Source: Gammaproteobacteria bacterium
GTDB lineage: Bacteria > Pseudomonadota > Gammaproteobacteria > Pseudomonadales > Pseudohongiellaceae
Length of the DNA stretch: 7,694 bases
Direction: 5' to 3'
NCBI GenBank assembly: GCA_003556835.1
Contig: PWQG01000403.1
Location: 1-7,694 of the forward strand
In this document: piece by piece, positions 1-5,496 of the stretch
Position numbering within the stretch: the first letter of the stretch is position 1
Layout: every line of letters begins with the position of its first letter
Position numbers and translations under genes: made by a program
Notes under the pieces: model-generated
Databases searched by the model: none
What the model was told of the DNA's origin: nothing
Seen by the model: only the letters and a program-made list of their open reading frames with translations

Positions 1-1070
1 GACCGCCCCTGTCCAAGGCGGTGATGGCCGGCGAAAAAACGGTGAAAGACATTCCGCTGCGACCTGCGGTGATGTATGCCAATAACAAGGTGGAGCTGCG
101 ACTCGGGGCCCGGGTCTCGAGGATACTGCGGGAAGAGAAGGCGGTAAGGCTCGAGACTGGCGAGACCATCGCTTATGATCGTTTGGCGCTGTGTACCGGG
201 GCCCGACCGATTCGCCTGCCCCTGGGCAATGGTCTGCAGGGTGTGCATTACCTGCGCAACATCGAGGATGTGGACTCCATCCGGGCAGATCTGGCGCCGG
301 GGCGCCGCGCGGTTATCATCGGTGCCGGGTATATCGGATTGGAAGCCGCAGCGGTGCTGGCTCAACTGGGGCTTGAGGTGACTGTGCTGGAGCGGGCGTC
401 GCGGGTGCTGTCCCGGGTCACCGGTGAGGAGGTTTCATCCTATATCACTGCTCTGCATGAGCTGCATGGGGTCAGCATCCATTGTAATGCCGATGTGGTC
501 AGCATCAATGGCGAGGCGCAGGTGGACTCGGTCAGCTGCGCCGATGGCAGTCTGCATTCGGCCGACCTGGTGATTGTGGGGGTGGGCATCGTACCGGACA
601 CTACCCTGGCCGAGGACGCGGAGTTGCGGGTCGAGAACGGAATTCATGTGGATGAATACGGGCGCAGCAGTGACCCGGATATATTTGCGGCCGGAGACTG
701 CGCCTCTTTTCCCAGCATCCTGTATGAACGGCGTATGCGCATGGAGTCCGTACAGAACGCCAATGATCAGTCCCGCGCCGTGGCTGCCAATATCTGCGAC
801 CGGAATCAGGTCTATGATTCACTGCCCTGGTTCTGGTCGGATCAGTATGGTACCAAGCTGCAGTCGGCTGGTCTGGTGAATGGTCATGATGACACGGTCC
901 AGTTGGGCACAAGCGATCCCCGGAGTGAGTCGGGTTTCAGTCTGCTGTACTTCCGGGGTGACCGTCTCATCGCTGCGGATTGTATCAATCAGGCCCGGGT
1001 GTTCATGGCCTGCAAGAAACTTATCCAGGCCCGGGCAGGGCGTGATGTCGTGTTGGCCGAACTGGGCTGA
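1..1070 (+). CDS. FAD-dependent ferredoxin/rubredoxin reductase, 5'-truncated by the window edge
   Basis: This is a pyridine-nucleotide-dependent flavoprotein of the putidaredoxin reductase type. The family moves electrons from NAD(P)H through FAD to a small ferredoxin or rubredoxin that feeds an oxygenase. The frame is open from the left edge (first full codon at 3) and begins with PPLSKAVMAG, matching the family's conserved RPPLSK segment, so the GTG at 21 is internal. About 45-50 residues, including the first FAD-binding GxGxxG, are missing. Visible motifs are TGARP (195-209), the NAD-binding GAGYIG (321-338), GVGIVPD (about 577-599) and the FAD-binding FAAGDCA (684-704). Next comes the ESVQNAN...WFWSDQYG block typical of this subfamily, then the C-terminal domain. 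The C-terminus (KKLIQARAG...) is short compared with putidaredoxin reductase. The redox partner is not in the window, so the pathway cannot be named. Family assignment is firm; the substrate is unknown. Confidence 0.9.
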   Translation, partial: PPLSKAVMAGEKTVKDIPLRPAVMYANNKVELRLGARVSRILREEKAVRLETGETIAYDRLALCTGARPIRLPLGNGLQGVHYLRNIEDVDSIRADLAPGRRAVIIGAGYIGLEAAAVLAQLGLEVTVLERASRVLSRVTGEEVSSYITALHELHGVSIHCNADVVSINGEAQVDSVSCADGSLHSADLVIVGVGIVPDTTLAEDAELRVENGIHVDEYGRSSDPDIFAAGDCASFPSILYERRMRMESVQNANDQSRAVAANICDRNQVYDSLPWFWSDQYGTKLQSAGLVNGHDDTVQLGTSDPRSESGFSLLYFRGDRLIAADCINQARVFMACKKLIQARAGRDVVLAELG

Positions 1071-1089
1071 AAAGGCGCTGCGACGGTGC

Positions 1090-1117
1090 TGGACAGCTCC
1101 CCTGATTCCGCTATAAG
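1090..1117 (+). promoter_or_regulatory. Sigma70-like promoter for the leucine dehydrogenase gene
   Basis: TGGACA (1090-1095) and TATAAG (1112-1117) each match the -35 and -10 consensus at 5 of 6 positions, separated by 16 bases. It lies 20 bases after the flavoprotein stop codon and predicts transcription from about 1124, giving an ~80-base leader. This suggests the dehydrogenase has its own promoter rather than depending only on read-through. Seen by motif only. Confidence 0.5.
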
Positions 1118-1133
1118 CTGAATTGAAAATCCA

Positions 1134-1192
1134 CCTGGCGGACCCCGGCATACCCGGATGTCGCCGCCGGCGTCCCCGGCAAGTCCGGCAGG
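1134..1192 (+). other. Possible RNA stem in the dehydrogenase leader
   Basis: CCTGGCGGAC (1134-1143) and GTCCGGCAGG (1183-1192) are complementary at 9 of 10 positions. They enclose a GC-rich segment with two CCCCGGCA copies (1143-1150, 1174-1181) and the palindrome CGCCGGCG (1165-1172). The right arm ends six bases before the Shine-Dalgarno GGGAGA (1198-1203). It could affect translation, but GC-rich DNA readily forms such pairings by chance and no known riboswitch was recognised. Confidence 0.25.
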
Positions 1193-1205
1193 ACAATGGG
1201 AGATC

Positions 1206-2234
1206 ATGATGTTCGATACCATCGAGCGCGCTGACCTGGAAGAGTTGCATTTCCGTTACGACCGGGCGACCGGTCTGCGTGGCATCGTGGCGATACACAA
1301 CACCCGTCTTGGACCCGCCCTGGGCGGTTGTCGCTGCATCCCCTATGACGATGATGAAGAGGCAATAGCCGACGTCATCCGCCTGGCACGTGGCATGAGC
1401 TATAAGGCGGCGCTGGCCAATGTGCCGCAGGGTGGAGGCAAGGCCGTGATTCTGCAACCGCCCGGTACCTATGATCGGGCAGCGTTGTATAGGGCATTCG
1501 GCCGTTTCGTGAACGATCTTGGCGGGCGTTATATCACCGCAGTGGACAGCGGCAGCCGGATCAGTGACATGGATGAGGTGCGCCGGGTCACACCCTATGT
1601 CTCGGGCACCAGCAAAGACGGCCATGATCCTTCGCCGGTGACCGCCCTTGGAGTGTATGCGGGAATCCGCTCGGCGGTTGCCTGGCGCCTGGGCCGGGAC
1701 TCGCTGCGAGATGTGCATGTGGCGGTACAGGGCCTGGGCAATGTGGGTTATGCGCTGGCCGGCCTGCTGCATGTCGAGGGGGCACGTCTGACGGTCAGTG
1801 ATATCGATGCTGCCCGGGTTGAGCGCTGCGTGCGTGAGATGGGCGCCGAAGCGGTGGCTCCGGAAGTGATTCACGAAATGGAATGCGAGGTGTTCTCACC
1901 CTGCGGACTTGGCGGCGTGCTCAACGATGACACCATACCGCGCCTGCGTTGCGCGATTGTCGCCGGGGCAGCCAACAATCAACTGGCCGATGACAGTCAG
2001 GGGGAGCGACTGCATCGGGAAGGCATCCTCTATGCACCCGACTATGTGATCAATGCTGGGGGACTGATCCAGGTGTCACTCGGCTACCACGGCAAGGACC
2101 ATGCGGAAATCCGGCGTCGTACCATGGCCCTGGGCAATGCGCTGCAGGACCTGTTCGAGCGCAGCAAAGTCGATGATCTGCCGCCGGAGCAGATCGCAAA
2201 TCAGGTGGCTGAGTCGATCATTTATCATCCCTGA
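1206..2234 (+). CDS. Leucine dehydrogenase family (Glu/Leu/Phe/Val dehydrogenase)
   Basis: The enzyme likely catalyses reversible NAD+-dependent oxidative deamination of a branched-chain or related amino acid to its 2-oxo acid in the cytosol. At 342 residues it is a usual length for leucine dehydrogenases. In order: LGPALGG (35-41), MSYKAALANVPQGGGK with the substrate and catalytic lysines K67 and K79, catalytic-type D114 in YITAVDSG, DPSPVTALGVYAG (141-153), the Rossmann turn GLGNVG (176-181) and D199 at the end of beta-2, which favours NAD+ over NADP+. Late motifs are SPCGLGG, AGAANNQL and YVINAGG. The in-frame ATG at 1158 is unlikely: GGGAGA at 1198-1203 sits just before the ATG pair at 1206 and 1209, which fits family N-termini; 1209 is equally possible. 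The usual AEDVGT stretch reads AVDSGS here, so substrate preference (Leu, Val, Phe or other) is uncertain. The last 10 bases overlap the convergent queD. Confidence 0.88.
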   Translation: MMFDTIERADLEELHFRYDRATGLRGIVAIHNTRLGPALGGCRCIPYDDDEEAIADVIRLARGMSYKAALANVPQGGGKAVILQPPGTYDRAALYRAFGRFVNDLGGRYITAVDSGSRISDMDEVRRVTPYVSGTSKDGHDPSPVTALGVYAGIRSAVAWRLGRDSLRDVHVAVQGLGNVGYALAGLLHVEGARLTVSDIDAARVERCVREMGAEAVAPEVIHEMECEVFSPCGLGGVLNDDTIPRLRCAIVAGAANNQLADDSQGERLHREGILYAPDYVINAGGLIQVSLGYHGKDHAEIRRRTMALGNALQDLFERSKVDDLPPEQIANQVAESIIYHP

Positions 2235-2605
2235 TCGGCAGGGCCATGATCCGGACCGGTATAGACACAACCACTGGTGCAGGTCTCACGGATTTCGATA
2301 CGACTCAATTCCGGCAGTTCCGGCTTGAGCCGCTGCCATATCCACAGGGCGATATTCTCGCTGGTGGGGTTTTCCAGGCCATCGATCTCGTTGAGGTAGT
2401 GGTGATCGAGCTGCTCCCGGATCGGGCGGAATGCCTGCTTGATATCGCCAAAGTCCATGATCCAGCCACTCTCGGCTCCAACCTCTCCGCTGACCACAAT
2501 TCGCAGTTGGAATGAGTGGCCATGCAGACGGGCGCATTTGTGTCCGGTCGGCACATTGGGCAGCCGATGTGCAGCTTCGAAGTTGAATTCCTTGAAGATT
2601 TCCAT
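2225..2605 (-). CDS. queD: 6-carboxy-5,6,7,8-tetrahydropterin synthase QueD
   Basis: QueD converts 7,8-dihydroneopterin triphosphate to 6-carboxytetrahydropterin in the route to preQ0 and queuosine, the modified base in the wobble position of GUN-anticodon tRNAs. The 126-residue protein is colinear with the E. coli enzyme, with a few extra C-terminal residues. Zinc ligands are H13 (EAAHRLP), H28 and H30 (LHGHS); the catalytic cysteine is C24 in GHKCARLHGH; D67-H68 lies in LDHHYLN, and E107 in the conserved ETCTSGC. LENPTSE (77-83) is also typical. The ATG (2603-2605 on the complement) matches the family N-terminus, with an AGGT-like ribosome site about 8 bases upstream. It stands alone: no queC, queE or queF is in view. 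Its stop overlaps the end of the dehydrogenase gene. The tRNA-Asp(GUC) gene nearby is a queuosine substrate, though this proximity is probably chance. Confidence 0.95.
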   Translation of the reverse strand: MEIFKEFNFEAAHRLPNVPTGHKCARLHGHSFQLRIVVSGEVGAESGWIMDFGDIKQAFRPIREQLDHHYLNEIDGLENPTSENIALWIWQRLKPELPELSRIEIRETCTSGCVYTGPDHGPADQG

Positions 2606-2635
2606 AGCAGTGACCTGACAGTTGCGCGGGGCGTA

Positions 2636-2664
2636 ATCTTACCGCCGGACCCGCGCCATGTACA
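2636..2664 (-). promoter_or_regulatory. Candidate queD promoter
   Basis: On the complement, TGTACA (2659-2664, 4 of 6 to the -35 consensus) and TAAGAT (2636-2641) are separated by exactly 17 bases, predicting a start near 2629 and a leader of about 24 bases before the queD ATG. It is plausible by position and spacing, but the hexamers are only moderate matches. Confidence 0.4.
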
Positions 2665-2700
2665 GTTTCCGCCAGCCGCTTTGAAAAGGCCGATTTCCTG

Positions 2701-2728
2701 TTGACAAGGTTTTCCAAGTCGGTAAAAT
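2701..2728 (+). promoter_or_regulatory. Strong sigma70 promoter of tRNA-Val
   Basis: A perfect -35 TTGACA (2701-2706), a 16-base spacer and -10 TAAAAT (2723-2728) are followed by the GC-rich discriminator GCGCGTC, 20 bases before the mature tRNA 5' end. The near-consensus boxes plus a GC-rich discriminator are what is expected of a growth-rate and stringently controlled stable-RNA promoter. Confidence 0.8.
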
Positions 2729-2747
2729 GCGCGTCACCCAACACGGC

Positions 2748-2823
2748 GGGTGGATAGCTCAGTTGGTAGAGCGTCGCCCTTACAAGGCGAATGTCGGGGG
2801 TTCAAATCCCTCTCCACCCACCA
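2748..2823 (+). tRNA. tRNA-Val (anticodon UAC)
   Basis: A 76-base cloverleaf folds fully: acceptor GGGTGGA pairs with TCCACCC (2813-2819), the D-arm stem is GCTC/GAGC, the anticodon stem TCGCC/GGCGA encloses the loop CTTACAA (anticodon TAC), and the T arm contains TTCAAAT. Discriminator A2820 and an encoded CCA (2821-2823) follow. Anticodon UAC reads GUA and other valine codons, and the sequence resembles E. coli tRNA-Val(UAC). Confidence 0.97.
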
Positions 2824-2985
2824 GATGGCCATGCTGTGACAGCCTCAGGCGCATGGTGATCTGAGTAAAGGGGATTCGTAACAGGATCCACCGTGAGGGC
2901 GCTGCCAGTAAGCAGGAAATTGTCAGAATCAACCGGGAGCACTTCCCACACAGGTTGAACCGATGATAGAATGCGCAGCTTCAGC
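2824..2985 (+). other. Spacer between the two tRNA genes, with an imperfect inverted repeat
   Basis: No coding region is supported in these 162 bases. Immediately after the tRNA-Val CCA, the 12 bases at 2823-2834 pair at 10 of 12 positions with 2851-2862. The core is CCATGC/GCATGG, and two small hairpins sit inside (GCTG-TGA-CAGC and GCC-TCA-GGC), giving a three-way-junction-like shape. No T-run follows, so it is not a classical intrinsic terminator; it may be a 3' trailer structure or chance. The rest (about 2863-2960) shows nothing recognisable, and tRNA-Asp promoter signals occupy its end. Confidence 0.35.
2964..2972 (+). promoter_or_regulatory. Extended -10 promoter of tRNA-Asp
   Basis: TGATAGAAT (2964-2972) is an extended -10 element (TGn plus TAGAAT, 5 of 6), followed by the GC-rich discriminator GCGCAGC and lying 13 bases before the tRNA 5' end. 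No good -35 is found at 16-18 bases; TTGAAC at 2955-2960 is far too close. Read-through from the tRNA-Val promoter is also possible. Confidence 0.5.
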
Positions 2986-3062
2986 GGACCGGTAGTTCAG
3001 TTGGTTAGAATGCCGGCCTGTCACGCCGGAGGTCGCGAGTTCGAGTCTCGTCCGGTCCGCCA
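2986..3062 (+). tRNA. tRNA-Asp (anticodon GUC)
   Basis: A 77-base cloverleaf: acceptor GGACCGG pairs with CCGGTCC (3052-3058), the D arm contains AGTTCAGTTGGTTAGAAT, the anticodon stem GCCGG.../...CCGG surrounds the CTGTCAC loop (anticodon GTC), and the T arm carries GTTCGAGTC. Discriminator G3059 and an encoded CCA (3060-3062) follow. It is very close to E. coli tRNA-Asp. The GUC anticodon makes it a queuosine target. Confidence 0.97.
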
Positions 3063-3071
3063 TTTCACTAC

Positions 3072-3100
3072 AAAAAAGCCCTCTTCAAGAGGGCTTTTTT
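3072..3100 (+). terminator. Intrinsic terminator after tRNA-Asp
   Basis: GCCCTCT (3078-3084) pairs perfectly with AGAGGGC (3088-3094) around a TCA loop, flanked by six A before and six T after. It is a textbook Rho-independent terminator 9 bases after the tRNA end. The A/T symmetry means it may also act on the opposite strand. It separates the tRNA unit from the metallopeptidase gene. Confidence 0.95.
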
Positions 3101-3125
3101 GTGCCTGTCCGTCAGGGTTTCTCTC

Positions 3126-3154
3126 TTGTGGCACAAATTGCCGCAGGTTACACT
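3126..3154 (+). promoter_or_regulatory. Candidate promoter of the metallopeptidase gene
   Basis: TTGTGG (3126-3131) and TACACT (3149-3154) lie 17 bases apart, between the tRNA terminator and the GTG start. Both are weak matches (3 of 6 and 4 of 6). The -10 region GTTACACTCCGG shares 11 of 12 bases with GTTATACTCCGG upstream of nadK (5446-5457). Transcription would begin near 3161. Confidence 0.4.
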
Positions 3155-3189
3155 CCGGGGAAGGTCCCACCGTGCCGGGAGCAAGTATT

Positions 3190-5433
3190 GTGTCTCCGAT
3201 TCACCGATTGGCCATTTTTGTCTTCTTCATCTTTCAATTCGCCACTGCCGCGGCGGATGCTGCGCCCTTGTGGCAGGAGCTGCCCCGATCGGAGATTCGC
3301 GCGGATGTACCGGTTTTTCCGGCACTGCCCGCCGGTGCACAAGACGCCACTGCCATGGTCATGGATGGAGCGGCGCTGCAGGCCCTGGGTTCCGGTGATC
3401 GGGTCTGGCTGCCGCTCGCTTCGCAAGCTCTGGAACTGACCGTTGCCGAGCAGCAGGTTTTTGTCAATCGTGACCGCAGCCTGCGGGCTGATTCGGATGC
3501 GGCTGTGCTGACGCTGACATGGGGGGCGGATATTGCACTGGGGCGACTCGAACACGGTGAAAGGGTGTGGCAGTTTCAGGTGCGCCGCGAACCGGGGACG
3601 GATCGCTTTCTCGGCTGGCGCTATCGCAGTGAGGGCCTGGCTGATGCCTCCCCGGAGAAGGATTATGTGATACCTGATGCGGCGCGGCGGCCCGCCCGGG
3701 CCATGCCGGCCGTTTCCGCCGGGGGCATGGCGCTGGCAAGCGGTGAAACCATCACGGATGAGAACCATTCAGCCGTGCAGGGCCGCGGCATCGAGCTGGA
3801 TCAGAAGTTCAGCCGCCATCATCTGTTGATCGATGAGGTGGCTGAGGCAAGTCTGCAGATCACGATGCGCAATCTGCAGAATTTCAGTCGTACCATGCCG
3901 GCGCTCGATATCTACTTCCTGCTGGAGGATGCCATGGTGTTGTCCATGCCGTCATACTGCAGTCGGCGGGGTGGAGCCCAGGCGTATCTGCGCTGTGAAA
4001 CCGGAGCTACGGTCGGGCCGGGTCAGACCCGGACCCTGCAATTTGAGCTACAGATCGGGCCGGAAGTTGACACCGGTCGCCTGGTCAGTTCGGCCTGTTT
4101 CGATGGCTCGGTCTGCAGCGGCATCCGCCATGATGCCTACATCAATGTGGTGCCCGACGTGGTCGGTGATGATCAGCTGGCAGAGCTGAGCCCTTTCAAT
4201 GCCGCGCTGCTCGATTTCACGCCACTGGACGCCCGGGGTGATGTGGTCATCGATGTGCTAGCGTTGCATACCCGGGATGCCCGGCAAAAGTACCCGGGTC
4301 AGGTTGAAACCCGGATCAACCAGCTCTTTGCGGTAGCGAACCAGATTTACCGTGACAGCGCCGTGGCGATCCGCCTGCGACCGGTGCATCACGAGGTCGT
4401 GGACTATGATGGATCTGACGATTTACTTTCCACCCTGCAGTCCCTGACCCATGCTGAAGATCCCGCTTTTGCCGATGTGGCCCGGCTGCGCGATACAGTC
4501 GGAGCCGATCTTGTTGTCCTGTTCCAGACGCTGGCGGATGATGGGCGCATGTGTGGCATGGCCAATCTGGGCGGCTATCGCAGTAGAGGGTATTTCGGTC
4601 CCTACAATGATGGCTCCGGCTTCCAGGACAGTGACTTCGCCTATTCCCTGGTGGCCCTTGATTGTCCCATCAGTTCCGTATTGGCACATGAGATCGGTCA
4701 CAACATGGGCCTGACCCACTCCCATGCCGAAAACCGTGGTGGGGGAACCTTTCATTACGCAACCGGCCATGGCGTGGAAGACCGTTTTGTGACCGTGATG
4801 GCAGACCCGTCCCAGTTTGGTCGGGCGGAACGGGTGGCCCGTTTCTCCAGCCCCGAGCTGCGCTGCGCGGATGACCTGCCCTGCGGCGTGGATCATCGAG
4901 CCGAGCTGGGCGCCGATGCGGTGCGCACTCTCAATACGGTCGCGCTGCAGATCGCCAATTACCGGGAAAATCGTCTGCCCTTGTTGCCGGGGCGTCAGGT
5001 GAGCCGACTGGATGGCAGGGCCACTCAGGCGCGCATCAGCATGGCCGCCACTGCCGATGATGGGCGGACGCTCAGTGACCGGGTTTCGCCGGCCCGGGCT
5101 TTTGATGTTCGCGCCGAATTCTATGCGGAGGACCAGCACATTGGCCGCGAAGTGCGACTGTATCTGCTGGTCGAATCGAATGGTGAGTTCTATCAGATGG
5201 ATGCCAATGGCGTGGTATACGCCGGCTGGGATGGACGCATCGAGAGCCTGATACCGCGCAGTGAGCCGCTGCACCTGGGTGCCGTGGAAAGTCGTGCTGT
5301 ACTAGAAGAGTTGCGCCTGCCGGACGCCTGGGTCGGGCGTGAGGTGCTGGTCTACGTGGCCTATGAAGTGCTTGACAGCGGCGAGTTCATTTTCACGGAA
5401 GATCCCCTGCCATTGCAGGTTGTGGCCGACTAG
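3190..5433 (+). CDS. Secreted reprolysin-like zinc metallopeptidase (metzincin)
   Basis: A predicted exported zinc protease of 747 residues. Residues 1-24 form a Sec signal peptide (HR, then hydrophobic LAIFVFFIFQFA, cleavage likely after ADA). Residues 25-345 are an N-terminal region I cannot assign to a known domain. The catalytic domain spans about 350-592: DVVIDVLALHT, then GADLVVLFQ, CGMANL, the zinc motif HEIGHNMGLTH (H500, E501, H504, H510), a likely Met-turn at M537 (VTVMADP) and RVARFSSP, all typical of bacterial reprolysin-like peptidases. The residue after the third histidine is Ser rather than the reprolysin Asp. About 600-747 is a beta-rich C-terminal domain resembling tails of other secreted proteins (VYVAYEVLDSG). 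Eight cysteines suit disulfides outside the cytoplasm. The frame is open back to 2971, across the tRNA, so the true start is non-ATG. GTG 3190 has GGGAG 8 bases upstream; GTG 3172 is an alternative. Target unknown. Confidence 0.85.
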   Translation: MSPIHRLAIFVFFIFQFATAAADAAPLWQELPRSEIRADVPVFPALPAGAQDATAMVMDGAALQALGSGDRVWLPLASQALELTVAEQQVFVNRDRSLRADSDAAVLTLTWGADIALGRLEHGERVWQFQVRREPGTDRFLGWRYRSEGLADASPEKDYVIPDAARRPARAMPAVSAGGMALASGETITDENHSAVQGRGIELDQKFSRHHLLIDEVAEASLQITMRNLQNFSRTMPALDIYFLLEDAMVLSMPSYCSRRGGAQAYLRCETGATVGPGQTRTLQFELQIGPEVDTGRLVSSACFDGSVCSGIRHDAYINVVPDVVGDDQLAELSPFNAALLDFTPLDARGDVVIDVLALHTRDARQKYPGQVETRINQLFAVANQIYRDSAVAIRLRPVHHEVVDYDGSDDLLSTLQSLTHAEDPAFADVARLRDTVGADLVVLFQTLADDGRMCGMANLGGYRSRGYFGPYNDGSGFQDSDFAYSLVALDCPISSVLAHEIGHNMGLTHSHAENRGGGTFHYATGHGVEDRFVTVMADPSQFGRAERVARFSSPELRCADDLPCGVDHRAELGADAVRTLNTVALQIANYRENRLPLLPGRQVSRLDGRATQARISMAATADDGRTLSDRVSPARAFDVRAEFYAEDQHIGREVRLYLLVESNGEFYQMDANGVVYAGWDGRIESLIPRSEPLHLGAVESRAVLEELRLPDAWVGREVLVYVAYEVLDSGEFIFTEDPLPLQVVAD

Positions 5434-5444
5434 CCCCGACCCCG

Positions 5445-5453
5445 TGTTATACT
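5445..5453 (+). promoter_or_regulatory. Extended -10 promoter for the nadK operon
   Basis: TGTTATACT (5445-5453) is an extended -10 (TGn plus TATACT, 5 of 6), followed by a GC-rich stretch, with no convincing -35 at normal spacing. It sits 12 bases after the metallopeptidase stop and predicts a leader of about 37 bases before the nadK ATG. Confidence 0.5.
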
Positions 5454-5496
5454 CCGGCCCTTGTCAATCCACAGTGGCAGCGGGAACGGTTTCACC

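Noticed and set aside
1158..1205. Upstream ATG for the leucine dehydrogenase
   Set aside because: It adds a 16-residue Pro/Ala/Gly-rich stretch unlike family N-termini, lacks a ribosome site, and lies within the structured leader; the ATG pair at 1206/1209 has one.
819..1874. 351-codon minus-strand open frame across the flavoprotein and dehydrogenase genes
   Set aside because: It overlaps two well-supported genes and shows no family motif; it also spans the dehydrogenase promoter region without any coding signature.
2246..2515. 89-codon plus-strand open frame opposite queD
   Set aside because: It is the complement of a confidently identified QueD gene and has no family features.
2986..3062. 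tRNA-Asp as an attachment site for an integrated element carrying the metallopeptidase
   Set aside because: No repeat of the tRNA 3' end is seen downstream in the window, no integrase is present, and base composition of the protease gene looks like its neighbours.
2971..3189. N-terminal extension of the metallopeptidase frame
   Set aside because: It would translate tRNA-Asp and its terminator, and a signal peptide begins only after 3172-3190.
4423..5274. 283-codon minus-strand open frame within the metallopeptidase
   Set aside because: It is antisense to the catalytic and C-terminal domains; no ribosome site or recognisable motif was found.
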